A stretch of DNA of 35,616 nt from Gammaproteobacteria bacterium (GTDB lineage Bacteria; Pseudomonadota; Gammaproteobacteria; Pseudomonadales; Azotimanducaceae), in assembly GCA_028824555.1 (NCBI GenBank), contig JAPPDJ010000010.1, positions 1-35,616 on the forward strand, written 5' to 3'. How positions within the stretch are numbered: the stretch's first letter is position 1; the number at the start of each line of letters is the position of its first letter. The notes below the pieces were generated by a model. The model was not told the origin of the DNA, made no database searches, and was given only the letters and a program-made list of their open reading frames with translations. Positions 6,778 to 14,564 of the stretch are shown here, piece by piece. Both the position numbers and the translations under genes were made by a program.

Positions 6778-7326
6778 TCATGCAAGGCCGGTGGCGTTGG
6801 AGAGGAGGCGGAGGTCCACGCCGATGGCGGCGGCGGCGTCGTTCAGGCGGGAGTCGAAGGCTACGTCGAAGATCAGGTCCTTTGAGCTCGGGCCCGTGAG
6901 CCAGACGTTTTCCGAGAGTTCCTGTTCGAGTTGACCGGCACCCCAGCCGGCGAAGCCGAGGGCCACAAGGTATCTGCCGGGGCCTTCGCCGGCGCCGATG
7001 GCGGCGAGGACGTCGCGGTCATAGGAGAGCAGCAGGCCGTCGCCGGCCGGTTCGCTGCTGTCGTATTCCTTGTCGCTGGTGTGCAGGACGAAGCCTCGCC
7101 GTGGCTCTACCGGGCCCCCTTCCACGGCCACCCGGTCCGGCGCGCCTTCCGTGGGCATGTCGAGTTGCCCCAAGAGCTCTGTGAGCGTGAGGTCCAGCGG
7201 CCGGTTCACCACGAGGCCAAAAGCGCCGTTTTCGTCGTGGCGGCAAAGATAGGTGAGGGTGTCGCCGAAGTAGCTGCCGCGCAGGTCGGGCATGCTGATG
7301 AGGAACTGGTGCTGCCGGGACATCAT
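6778..7326 (-). CDS. algH: YqgE/AlgH family protein (UPF0301)
   Basis: A 182-aa AlgH/YqgE protein; the family is widespread in proteobacteria and its biochemical role is unsettled, although AlgH has been linked to alginate regulation in Pseudomonas. Signatures are HQFLISMPDLRGSYFGDTL at the N-terminus, GAFGLVVNRPLDL, GGPVEPRRGFVLH and, near the C-terminus, ALGFAGWGAGQLEQELSENV. The ATG at 7326 overlaps the tonB TGA as ATGA, which decides it over the adjacent ATG at 7323. It is the third gene of a tightly overlapping gshB–tonB–algH set, an order conserved in Pseudomonas; the next gene, yqgF, is separated by a repeat element. Confidence 0.93.
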   Translation of the reverse strand: MMSRQHQFLISMPDLRGSYFGDTLTYLCRHDENGAFGLVVNRPLDLTLTELLGQLDMPTEGAPDRVAVEGGPVEPRRGFVLHTSDKEYDSSEPAGDGLLLSYDRDVLAAIGAGEGPGRYLVALGFAGWGAGQLEQELSENVWLTGPSSKDLIFDVAFDSRLNDAAAAIGVDLRLLSNATGLA

Positions 7327-8174
7327 CGCGACGGTTCCCCCAATCGAACGGTGCGAGTTCTTTGAAAGCGCCAGGTGCGGTCGATTTCGAGCAGATCGAG
7401 TTCCTGCATCGCCGGCGGAAACGGCGCGAACGGTGCGGCGAGACGGACGATGCGCATGGCGGCCTCGTCGAGCACTTCGTGGCCGGATGATGCCAGCAGG
7501 CGCACGTCGCGCAAGGCCCCGTCGGGTTCGATGCTCACGAGCAGGCGCAGCGTACCGTATAGCTGTTGTTCCCGCGCCTCTTGCGGGTAGTTGATCTGGC
7601 CGATTCGTTCGACCTTGCGGCGCCATGCGTCGAGGTAGTAGGCGTCGGTGACGGTCTCGGGGGCGGCGGCATCGATGCGGCGAACGCGACTGTCGGTTGC
7701 CGGCGCTGTCAAGCTCTGGCCCAGGCGCGCGGCCTCCCGTGCCATTTGGCGGATGTTGGCGGAGAAGACCGCCGGGGCGGGGACGGCTTGCTGGACGGTT
7801 GCCTCGGTGGCCTGTGGAGGCGTTGGCGGCGTCGCGACTCGCTCCGGTGGCGTAGGGCTCGTGGCGCCGGTGTCTGGGCTTGGGCGTGCGTCCACCACGA
7901 TGTCCGCTGGCGCGGCCTCCGTCGCAAGCGGCTCTGATGACCTCGCATCGTCAGTTGGCATGGGCCAGCGCAGCAAGGTGACGTCGATAACCGGCTGTGC
8001 GGCTCGCAGTGGCTTCGGTGCGTCCATGCCAAACCCGCCGACCACAAGCAGCAGTGCCCCATGCAACGCCGCAGACAGGAGCAGCGCAACACGCATGCCG
8101 GATGCCCCGCCTTGGGACGCGCTTCCTGCCCGCCCGGATGCGGGCAAGGCTCGAGCCGCGATCATTGCGGTCAT
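7323..8174 (-). CDS. TonB-family energy transducer
   Basis: A 283-aa protein with TonB architecture. One membrane segment (VALLLSAALHGALLLVVGG, about residues 28–46) is followed by a Pro/Thr/Ala-rich spacer (about 85–135) and a C-terminal TonB domain (about 190–272: YYLDAWRRKVERIGQINYP, LYGTLRLLVSIEPDGALRDV). It would transmit proton-motive force to outer-membrane receptors or related partners. No exbB or exbD is nearby. The ATG at 8174 overlaps the gshB TGA; ATG 8096 would place the membrane segment directly at the N-terminus and is a possible internal start. The position between gshB and algH matches tonB3 of Pseudomonas, which has been connected with twitching motility; pilT is also in this window, 19 kb away. 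Confidence 0.88.
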   Translation of the reverse strand: MTAMIAARALPASGRAGSASQGGASGMRVALLLSAALHGALLLVVGGFGMDAPKPLRAAQPVIDVTLLRWPMPTDDARSSEPLATEAAPADIVVDARPSPDTGATSPTPPERVATPPTPPQATEATVQQAVPAPAVFSANIRQMAREAARLGQSLTAPATDSRVRRIDAAAPETVTDAYYLDAWRRKVERIGQINYPQEAREQQLYGTLRLLVSIEPDGALRDVRLLASSGHEVLDEAAMRIVRLAAPFAPFPPAMQELDLLEIDRTWRFQRTRTVRLGEPSR

Positions 8175-9163
8175 GGCGATGCCGCCCTATCGCCGAGCCG
8201 ATCGGCGATGCTGTCGAGCAGGTCCCCAGCGATGTCGAGATCGAACGCGGCATCAAGCTCCCGAACGCAGGTGGGGCAGGTGATGTTGATCTCGGTGAGA
8301 TAGTCGCCGATCACGTCGATGCCGACGAACGTCAAGCCCCGGCGGCGCAGCTCCGGCCCGACCCGCTCGGCGATGTAGCGATCCCGCGCCGAAAGCGGCT
8401 GCCCGAGCCCGGAGCCCCCGGCGGCGAGATTGCCCCGGCTCTCGCCCTGCATCGGAATCCGCGCCAGCGCATAGGGCACGGCCTCGCCGTCGATGAGCAG
8501 GATTCGCTTGTCGCCAGCGGTGATTTCCGGCACGAATCGCTGCGCCATGATCTGCTGGGCACCGCGCTCGGTGAGGGTCTCGATCACGACCCTGAGGTTC
8601 GGATCGTCCTCGCGCACGCGAAAGATGCTCATGCCGCCCATGCCGTCGAGCTTCTTGAACACCACATCGCCGTGTTCGGCGTGGAAGTCCATCAAGAGGT
8701 CCTGTCGGCGCGCGACGATCAGGGGCGGCGTGCAATCGGTGAACTCGGTGGCGAAGAACTTCTCGTTGCAGTCGCGCAGCGAGTCCGGACGGTTCACCAC
8801 CACCGTCCCTTGCGCCTCTGCCCTCTCGAGCAAATACGTCGCGTAGATGTACTCCATGTCGAACGGCGGGTCCTTGCGCATCATCACGACATCGAAGTCG
8901 CCGAGCGGCACCGAGGCTTCGTCGCCCAGGGTGCAGAAGCCGGCCTCGGCGTCGCTCGGCGCCATCGTTCGCGCAAACGCCTCCGTGAGCGCAATCTCCC
9001 GCACCCGCCCCTTCACCTGCCCGCCTTCGAGCGAGATGTCGGCAAGCGTCAGATATCCCATCTGCCAACCGCGCGTCTGCGCCGCGCGAATCATGGCCAG
9101 CGTCGAATCCTTCTTGAGATTCAACGTGTCGATGGCATCCATGACAAAGGCGATGCGGATCAT
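8171..9163 (-). CDS. gshB: Glutathione synthetase
   Basis: A 330-aa ATP-grasp enzyme joining glycine to gamma-glutamylcysteine, the last step of glutathione synthesis. The prokaryotic GSH-synthetase N-domain begins with IAFVMDAIDTLNLKKDSTLAM and contains MMRKDPPFDMEYIYATYLLE. The ATP-grasp part has VFKKLDGMGGMSIFRV, RFVPEI..GDKRILLIDG, GNLAAGG and the metal-binding DVIGDYLTEINITCPT. It leads the overlapping gshB–tonB–algH series (ATGA junction with tonB). A glutathione S-transferase is also present in the window at 25.5 kb. The 317 bp upstream hold no gene, only repeat DNA. Confidence 0.96.
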   Translation of the reverse strand: MIRIAFVMDAIDTLNLKKDSTLAMIRAAQTRGWQMGYLTLADISLEGGQVKGRVREIALTEAFARTMAPSDAEAGFCTLGDEASVPLGDFDVVMMRKDPPFDMEYIYATYLLERAEAQGTVVVNRPDSLRDCNEKFFATEFTDCTPPLIVARRQDLLMDFHAEHGDVVFKKLDGMGGMSIFRVREDDPNLRVVIETLTERGAQQIMAQRFVPEITAGDKRILLIDGEAVPYALARIPMQGESRGNLAAGGSGLGQPLSARDRYIAERVGPELRRRGLTFVGIDVIGDYLTEINITCPTCVRELDAAFDLDIAGDLLDSIADRLGDRAASP

Positions 9164-9283
9164 GTGTATCCAGCGTCAGGCGTTGGGTAGGAGTCTGTCC
9201 CACTCAACGTTGCGTGTCACTCCCGCCGCAGCATAGGAAACGACGCTTGCGCCGGAGTTGAGGACCCTCCCCTCCTGCGAGAA

Positions 9284-9443
9284 GCCCCCTCCGAAAGCGA
9301 GGTGCTTTTCGACTCTCCGAAGGGGAGTGACAGGAGGGGCTTCGTTCGGGGATTGTGGGGTACGGGGTTTTGGGTCGGCGGCCCCCCCTCCGAGAAAAGC
9401 GGGGACGCTTTTCTCGACTCCCCCGCGAGGGGGGAGTGACAGG
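9284..9443. repeat. Two copies of a GC-rich palindromic repeat (family C) in the gshB–rsmE gap
   Basis: The 317-bp stretch 9164–9480 contains no gene. Copy 1 (9284–9340) and copy 2 (9381–9443) share the sequence CCCCTCCGA, an AAAGCG/CGCTTTT hairpin, GACTC, a run of C and G, and GGGGAGTGACAGGA. Copy 2 has a perfect 10-bp stem, GAGAAAAGCG and CGCTTTTCTC, around GGGA. A fragment of the same type (TGTCACTCCC) lies at about 9215–9225. The open frames running through it have the composition of the repeats and are not credible genes. Confidence 0.65.
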
Positions 9444-9480
9444 AAAGTGCGCGCCGCCACCGTTGTGGGGGTGCGAGGGC

Positions 9481-10224
9481 CTAGGTGGTCGCTTCTCGCC
9501 AGGCATGCAGCTGGTGCCAGCTGGCGAACGCCGCTGGGCCTGCCGTGGCGGCGCGCAATGTGAGCGGGCCCAGGCCGAAGGGATGGAAGTTGGCTTTGAG
9601 GGCGTGTTCCACCTCCGCGTCGGTGAAGCCGCCCTCTGGGCCGATGGCGATTGTGGCGCTGTCGCAGTCGGATGCCGCGCCAAGAGGTGCGGCGCCTCGC
9701 AACGCGATGAGGCGCTCGCCGGTTGCCCGCTCGATGGCTGCGCTGAAACTGTCGACCATGGTCACGGTCGGCAGGAACAGGCGGCCCGATTGTTCGGTGG
9801 CCCCGGTGGCGATGCGGACGGCGCGGTCTTGCCGAAGCGAGGCCGGGGCGCTGCGTTCGGCGCGGAAGATGGCGATGTCGGTAGCGCCGAGTTCCGTGGC
9901 TTGCTGGATGACGCCTTCGAGACCGGACTTGATCGCCGCCTGCAGGAGGTGCAGGTGGCCCCTGGGTGGCGGTCCGGAGCGGAGGAGCCGGCCTAGGCGA
10001 AGCTCGCAGGAGCGTTTGTCTGGCGTCTCCACCTGCGCAAGGTACTCGCTACCCTGGCCGTCAAAAAGCGCCACTTCGTCGCCGGGGCGAGCTCGCAGCA
10101 CTTGGGCGAGGTGTGCGCTGGCGGCCGGTGCCAGCGTCACTGGCTGCCCGTCGGTGGCTTGGCTGCGCGGCGGGAGTTCCGGCGCGTACAGTCTTGGCTT
10201 TCTGCTCACAGTACGCTTCGCCAT
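9481..10224 (-). CDS. rsmE: 16S rRNA (uracil(1498)-N(3))-methyltransferase
   Basis: A 247-aa SPOUT-class methyltransferase that methylates U1498 of 16S rRNA. An N-terminal PUA-like domain (RPGDEVALFDGQGSEYLAQV) is followed by the SPOUT domain with QAAIKSGLEGVIQQATELGA, IAIGPEGGFTDAEVEHA and LGPLTLRAATAGPAA, which form the knotted SAM site. ATG 10224 is chosen because the family begins a few residues before RLYAP; the open frame extends further upstream but into metF. It lies 16 bp downstream of metF and is probably co-transcribed with metK–metF, a sensible grouping because all three concern SAM supply or use. Confidence 0.93.
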   Translation of the reverse strand: MAKRTVSRKPRLYAPELPPRSQATDGQPVTLAPAASAHLAQVLRARPGDEVALFDGQGSEYLAQVETPDKRSCELRLGRLLRSGPPPRGHLHLLQAAIKSGLEGVIQQATELGATDIAIFRAERSAPASLRQDRAVRIATGATEQSGRLFLPTVTMVDSFSAAIERATGERLIALRGAAPLGAASDCDSATIAIGPEGGFTDAEVEHALKANFHPFGLGPLTLRAATAGPAAFASWHQLHAWREATT

Positions 10225-10240
10225 CCGACGGGCCGCCCCG

Positions 10241-11065
10241 TCACAACCCCAAGTTGCCAAGCACGCGCAAGGTCGGTTCGGCACGGTTCAACGTATAGAA
10301 GTGAATGCCGGGAACGTCGCCTTCGAGGAGGCGCTGGCAGAGTCCCGTCACCACGTCGGCACCGAAATCTGCCAGCGCCTCGTCGTCACCGTCAAGCTCG
10401 GCGAGACGATGCCGCAGCCAGCGGGGGATCTCGGCGCCGCACTTGTCGGAGAAGCGGACGAGATTGCGGTAGTTGGTGATGGGCATGATGCCGGCGACGA
10501 TGGGGGCGGAGATGCCGGCCGCCTGGCAGCGGTCGCGGAGGTCGAAGTAGGCGTCGGCGTTGTAGAAGTACTGGGTGATGCAGACTTCGGCGCCGGCGTC
10601 CAGCTTGCGCTTGAGGAACTCGAGGTCGGCGCCGGCGCTTGGGGCGTCTGGATGCACCTCCGGGTAGCCAGCGACCGAAATCTCCATCGGCAACTGCACG
10701 CGCCGGCGAATGAGGCGCACCAAATCTTCGGCATAGTGCCCCTGCCAGCCGCTCCCGACGCCAGACGGCCGATCGCCGCGTAGGGCCACGATACGGTCGA
10801 TGCCCATTGCGGTGTAGCGGCCCAATAGGCGCACCACATCCGCCTCGCTGTCGCGACCCCAAGATAGGTGGGGGGCAACGTCGATTCCAGCCTCCCTAAG
10901 CGCCGATACGGTCTCGAACGTGCCGTCGCGGGTGGAGCCCCCGGCGCCGTAGGTGACCGAACACCATGCCGACCGTCCTTCGAGCAGCGCCTTCGCCGTT
11001 CGCAGCAGCGGCTTGGCACCGGCGGCGGTGCGAGGCGGGAAGAACTCGAAGCTGAGATCGGCCAT
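10241..11065 (-). CDS. metF: 5,10-methylenetetrahydrofolate reductase
   Basis: A 274-aa FAD-dependent MTHFR producing 5-methyltetrahydrofolate for methionine synthesis. Its barrel begins SFEFFPPRT with the catalytic Glu, continues with CSVTYGAGGS, VALRGDRP (flavin-contacting Asp), ISVAGYPEVHPDA, ITQYFYNADAYFDL and GIMPITN, and ends GIHFYTLNRAE. ATG 11065 places this motif at residue 4, the family norm; upstream in-frame sequence overlaps metK. The gene is 23 bp downstream of metK. In Pseudomonas-like genomes ahcY usually lies near metF; it is not in this window. Confidence 0.95.
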   Translation of the reverse strand: MADLSFEFFPPRTAAGAKPLLRTAKALLEGRSAWCSVTYGAGGSTRDGTFETVSALREAGIDVAPHLSWGRDSEADVVRLLGRYTAMGIDRIVALRGDRPSGVGSGWQGHYAEDLVRLIRRRVQLPMEISVAGYPEVHPDAPSAGADLEFLKRKLDAGAEVCITQYFYNADAYFDLRDRCQAAGISAPIVAGIMPITNYRNLVRFSDKCGAEIPRWLRHRLAELDGDDEALADFGADVVTGLCQRLLEGDVPGIHFYTLNRAEPTLRVLGNLGL

Positions 11066-11088
11066 GCGGCGGGCGAATTGCGCTTGAC

Positions 11089-12249
11089 TCAGATGCCGGC
11101 GTCCGCCCTCAGGCCCTCGGCTCGATCCGTGCGCTCCCAAGTGAACGTCTCCTCTTCGCGCCCGAAGTGGCCGTAGGCGGCGGTGGCGCGGAAGATCGGG
11201 CGCTTGAGGTCGAGCATTTCGATGAGGCCACGCGGGCGCAGGTCGAAGTGTTCGCGGATGAGCGTCTCGATGCGGGTGTCGGCAATCTTGCCGGTACCGA
11301 AGGTCTCGACGCTGACGGAGGTGGGCTCGGCAACGCCGATGGCGTAGCTCACCTGAATCTCGCAGCGCTGGGCGAGCCCTGCCGCGACGACGTTCTTGGC
11401 GACGTAGCGGCCGGCATACGCGGCGGAGCGATCCACCTTGGAAGGGTCCTTGCCGGAGAACGCGCCGCCGCCGTGGCGGGCCATGCCGCCGTAGGTATCG
11501 ACGATGATCTTGCGCCCGGTGAGGCCGCAGTCGCCCTCAGGGCCCCCCACCACGAAGCTGCCGGTGGGGTTGATGTGAACCTTGGTGTCGGAACCGATCC
11601 AGTTGTTCGGGATTTCCGGGTAGATGATCTCCTCGCGCACGAGTTCATGCAGATCGTCGGTGTCGATGTCCGGGGTGTGCTGGGTGGAGAGGACAATCGC
11701 ATCGACGCCGGTTGGCTTGCCGTCTTCGTCGTAGCGGAAGGAGAGCTGGCTTTTGGCGTCCGGGCGCAGGGCCTTGGGGTTGGCGCGGCGAACTTCGGCT
11801 TGGCGGCGGACGAGGCGGTGGGCGTAGGTGATCGGAGCTGGCATGAGCACGTCGGTTTCGTCTGTGGCGTAACCGAACATGAGGCCCTGATCGCCGGCGC
11901 CCTGTTCGTGGTCGGCGGTTTCATCGACGCCCTGGGCGATGTCCGCCGACTGCATTCCAAGCGCGTTGACGACGGTGAGGGCGTCGAGGTTGAGGCCGCT
12001 GCCTTCCTCGCCGTAGCCGATCTCGCGAATGACTTGCCGCGCCAGACGATCGACATCTACCACGGCTTTGGTGCGGATTTCGCCGGCAAGCACGACTAGG
12101 CCAGTCTTGATAAGAGTCTCACAGGCGACGCGGGAATCCGGATCCTGTGCCAGCATGGCATCGAGCACCGCATCCGAAATTTGGTCGGCCATCTTGTCGG
12201 GGTGGCCCTCGGACACAGATTCGGAAGTGAAGACGGAATTGGCGAGCAT
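11089..12249 (-). CDS. metK: S-adenosylmethionine synthetase
   Basis: A 386-aa MetK, making SAM from ATP and methionine. Signature motifs are [20 protein letters not shown] near the N-terminus, [12 protein letters not shown] (adenine loop) and the glycine-rich [16 protein letters not shown], all complete. ATG 12249 is chosen because [15 protein letters not shown] follows directly. Upstream, TAGAAT (complement of 12286–12291) could be a -10 element, with no good -35. An imperfect inverted repeat at about 12311–12338 lies between it and the end of the symporter gene. No SAM or SAH riboswitch is recognisable in the roughly 130-bp leader. It is probably the first gene of metK–metF–rsmE. Confidence 0.97.
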   Translation of the reverse strand: MLANSVFTSESVSEGHPDKMADQISDAVLDAMLAQDPDSRVACETLIKTGLVVLAGEIRTKAVVDVDRLARQVIREIGYGEEGSGLNLDALTVVNALGMQSADIAQGVDETADHEQGAGDQGLMFGYATDETDVLMPAPITYAHRLVRRQAEVRRANPKALRPDAKSQLSFRYDEDGKPTGVDAIVLSTQHTPDIDTDDLHELVREEIIYPEIPNNWIGSDTKVHINPTGSFVVGGPEGDCGLTGRKIIVDTYGGMARHGGGAFSGKDPSKVDRSAAYAGRYVAKNVVAAGLAQRCEIQVSYAIGVAEPTSVSVETFGTGKIADTRIETLIREHFDLRPRGLIEMLDLKRPIFRATAAYGHFGREEETFTWERTDRAEGLRADAGI

Positions 12250-12379
12250 CAAGTGTCCTTGGCAGCGGCGTTTGGGAAGGGCGCGCATTCTAAACGCATC
12301 GACGCCATTCCCCACCCTCCAACCGGTTGTCGAGGTGGGAGGGAGCGCCAGATTCCCCCGCCAAGGCAGGGCTACGCCG

Positions 12380-14125
12380 CTAGCTGCGCGGCACGCGAAT
12401 CCGTTCCACCAACTCCCGAATCTCTTCCGGTGGCGCGGGCGTCATCTTGCTCACGGCGATGGTGACGGCGAAGTTGAGCATTGCGCCGACGGCGCCGATG
12501 CCTTCCGGGGAGATGCCGAAGAGCCAGTTCTCGGCAACGTTTTCCGCTAGCGGCGGCATGAACACTCCCTTGAAAATGAGAATGTAGCCGAGGGTGAAGG
12601 CGAGCCCCGTCAGCATCCCCGCAATGGCACCTTGCTTGTTCACGCGCACCGAGAGAATGCCGAGCAGGATCACTGGGAACAGCGACGAGGCGGCGAGACC
12701 AAAGGCCAGCGCCACCACTTCCGCCACAAAGCCGGGCGGGTTGTAGCCGAGGTATCCGGCGAGGAGGATGGCCACCGCCGCGCTGATCCGTCCCGCCAGC
12801 AGTTCGCGCCGCTCCGAGATGCCGCGCGTAAACACGCCCTTGAGAAGGTCGTGCGAGACAGCGGCGGAAATGACGAGCAACAGGCCAGCGGCTGTGGAAA
12901 GCGCCGCGGCGATGCCGCCGGCGGCCACCAACGCCACCACCCAATCCGGCAGCGATGCAATCTCCGGGTTCGCGAGCACGATGATGTCCCGATCCACCGT
13001 TAGTTCGTTGCCCTGCCAACCGTGGACGCTGGCACGCTCGGCGAACTCCGGGTTGGCGTCGTTGTAATACTGGATTCGCCCATCGTCGTTCTTGTCCTCG
13101 AACGCGAGAAGCCCGGTCTCTTCCCAGGTGCGGAACCAGCCCGGCCGCTCCTCGTAGGCAAGGTTCGCGGTTTCCTCAAACACGGGCCCCGTCTGGATGG
13201 TCGTCGTCAGATTGAGCCGGGCCAACGCCCCGACTGCTGGTGCCGTGGTGTAGAGGATGGCAATGAAGAGCAGCGCATAGCCGGCGGAGATGCGGGCATC
13301 GCGCACCTTGGGCACGGTGAAGAAGCGCACCAGCACGTGCGGCAAACCGGCGGTGCCCACCATCAGCGCGAGGGTGATGAAGAAGACGTCAACGGTGCTC
13401 TTGGTGCCGTCGGTGTAGGCGGCAAAGCCGAGGTCCGTGACGATCTGGTCGAGCTTGGTGAGCAGATAGCCGCCGCCTTCCACCACTTCGGCCCCGAACG
13501 CCGCCTGCGGCAGCGCGACGCCGGTCACCTGCAAGGAGATGAACACCGCCGGCACCGTGTAGGCGAAGATCAGCACGCAATACTGCGCCACCTGCGTGTA
13601 GGTGACGCCCTTCATGCCGCCGGCCACCGCGTAGGTGAACACCACGCCCATTCCCACCAGGAGACCAATGCCGATGTCCACGCCCAGGAAGCGCGAGAAG
13701 ACGATGCCGACGCCACGCATCTGCCCGGCGACATAGGTGAAGGAGATGACGATGAGGCAGATGACGGCGACCACGCGTGCGCCGTTCGAAGCGTAGCGCT
13801 CGCCGATGAACTCCGGCACCGTGAACTTGCCGAATTTGCGCAGGTACGGTGCGAGCAGAAGGGCGAGCAGGACATAGCCGCCGGTCCAGCCCATGAGATA
13901 GACCGAGCCGTCGTAGCCGATGAAGGCAATGATCCCCGCCATGGAAATGAACGACGCCGCGGACATCCAGTCCGCCGCCGTCGCCATGCCGTTCGCCACC
14001 GGGTGCACGTGCTTGCCGGCGACATAGAAATCGCCCGTGCTCGACGCCCGAGACCAATAGGCGATGCCGATGTAGAGCGCGAAGGAAAGTCCGACGATGA
14101 GGTACGTGAGGGCTTGAAGGTCCAT
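12380..14125 (-). CDS. Sodium/solute symporter large subunit (SSS family, VC2705 type)
   Basis: A 581-aa multi-spanning inner-membrane protein of the sodium:solute symporter family, related to acetate permease ActP. It has the usual opening ([19 protein letters not shown]) and the conserved [29 protein letters not shown]. About 13 membrane segments follow. A long hydrophilic loop (about residues 310–400, containing [20 protein letters not shown]) is the insert characteristic of the long VC2705 subgroup. It starts by one-base overlap (TAATG) with the DUF4212 gene, which encodes the small subunit found with this subgroup. The substrate is not readable from sequence; acetate or another short carboxylate is an inference. 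Confidence 0.9.
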   Translation of the reverse strand: MDLQALTYLIVGLSFALYIGIAYWSRASSTGDFYVAGKHVHPVANGMATAADWMSAASFISMAGIIAFIGYDGSVYLMGWTGGYVLLALLLAPYLRKFGKFTVPEFIGERYASNGARVVAVICLIVISFTYVAGQMRGVGIVFSRFLGVDIGIGLLVGMGVVFTYAVAGGMKGVTYTQVAQYCVLIFAYTVPAVFISLQVTGVALPQAAFGAEVVEGGGYLLTKLDQIVTDLGFAAYTDGTKSTVDVFFITLALMVGTAGLPHVLVRFFTVPKVRDARISAGYALLFIAILYTTAPAVGALARLNLTTTIQTGPVFEETANLAYEERPGWFRTWEETGLLAFEDKNDDGRIQYYNDANPEFAERASVHGWQGNELTVDRDIIVLANPEIASLPDWVVALVAAGGIAAALSTAAGLLLVISAAVSHDLLKGVFTRGISERRELLAGRISAAVAILLAGYLGYNPPGFVAEVVALAFGLAASSLFPVILLGILSVRVNKQGAIAGMLTGLAFTLGYILIFKGVFMPPLAENVAENWLFGISPEGIGAVGAMLNFAVTIAVSKMTPAPPEEIRELVERIRVPRS

Positions 14126-14403
14126 TAGGAACCGTCTTCGTCGTCTTCCCGCACACCGTGGCGGCGGTCAAGCACCGTCATCCGTGCCGCATAGACGAAA
14201 GTGATGACGAGAAAGACCACCATGCTGCCCTGCTGGGCAAACCAGAAGCCAAGCTGGAAACCGCCGATGGCGATGCGGTTGAGGAAATCCACCAGCAGGA
14301 TGCCGCAGCCGAAGGAGACGAAGAACCAGACGGCAAGGCAAATGCCCACGAGGCGCATGTTGTCGCGCCAATATCCGCTCCCGTTGGTCGAAGGCTCGCT
14401 CAC
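14125..14403 (-). CDS. DUF4212 small subunit of the sodium/solute symporter
   Basis: A 92-aa protein with two membrane segments (LVGICLAVWFFVSFGCGILLV and FWFAQQGSMVVFLVITFVYA) separated by DFLNRIAIGGFQLG. This arrangement, preceded by YWRDN, is that of the family annotated as the small subunit of VC2705-type sodium/solute symporters. The start is GTG at 14403, preceded by GGGGGAAGAA, a good ribosome-binding site; no ATG fits the family's N-terminus. Its stop overlaps the ATG of the large subunit, so the two are translated together. Confidence 0.88.
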   Translation of the reverse strand: MSEPSTNGSGYWRDNMRLVGICLAVWFFVSFGCGILLVDFLNRIAIGGFQLGFWFAQQGSMVVFLVITFVYAARMTVLDRRHGVREDDEDGS

Positions 14404-14503
14404 TTCTTCCCCCGCGCTTAAGCCTCGCACGGAATTGTAACTTGCCCTCCGAACGCTAGCCCTGCTGAACCGAGACCGTCCGGCTCCCCAACACGAAACC
14501 CCC

Positions 14504-14530
14504 GTAGGGGCGACCCTTGTGGTCGCCCGT
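14504..14530. repeat. REP-like palindrome, family B (27 bp)
   Basis: GTAGGGGCGACCC followed by TTGTGGTCGCCCGT: GGGCGACC and GGTCGCCC-type arms surround a short loop. An identical 27-bp copy occurs at 24291–24317. It lies in the 161-bp space between the start of DUF4212 and the end of the S9 peptidase gene, which otherwise contains nothing I can identify. Confidence 0.8.
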
Positions 14531-14564
14531 GCTGGATGAAACGCTCGCATGGGCCGAACGGCCG

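Noticed and set aside
6606-6785. N-terminal extension of yqgF through the REPIN
   Set aside because: The extra residues are translated repeat sequence; the family's N-terminus is at ATG 6605 and the extension overlaps the algH end.
7997-9190. 397-codon plus-strand open frame opposite gshB and tonB
   Set aside because: Antisense shadow of two well-supported genes; no recognisable domain.
9176-9460. Minus-strand open frame in the gshB–rsmE gap as a small gene
   Set aside because: It is composed of the family C repeats and has no ribosome-binding site or recognisable domain.
12250-12379. SAM or SAH riboswitch upstream of metK
   Set aside because: Only an imperfect inverted repeat is present; none of the conserved core sequences of known SAM or SAH riboswitches could be recognised by eye.
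13022-14128. 368-codon plus-strand open frame opposite the symporter
   Set aside because: Antisense to a membrane transporter; it reads as a His/Asp/Glu-rich sequence typical of the complement of hydrophobic codons.
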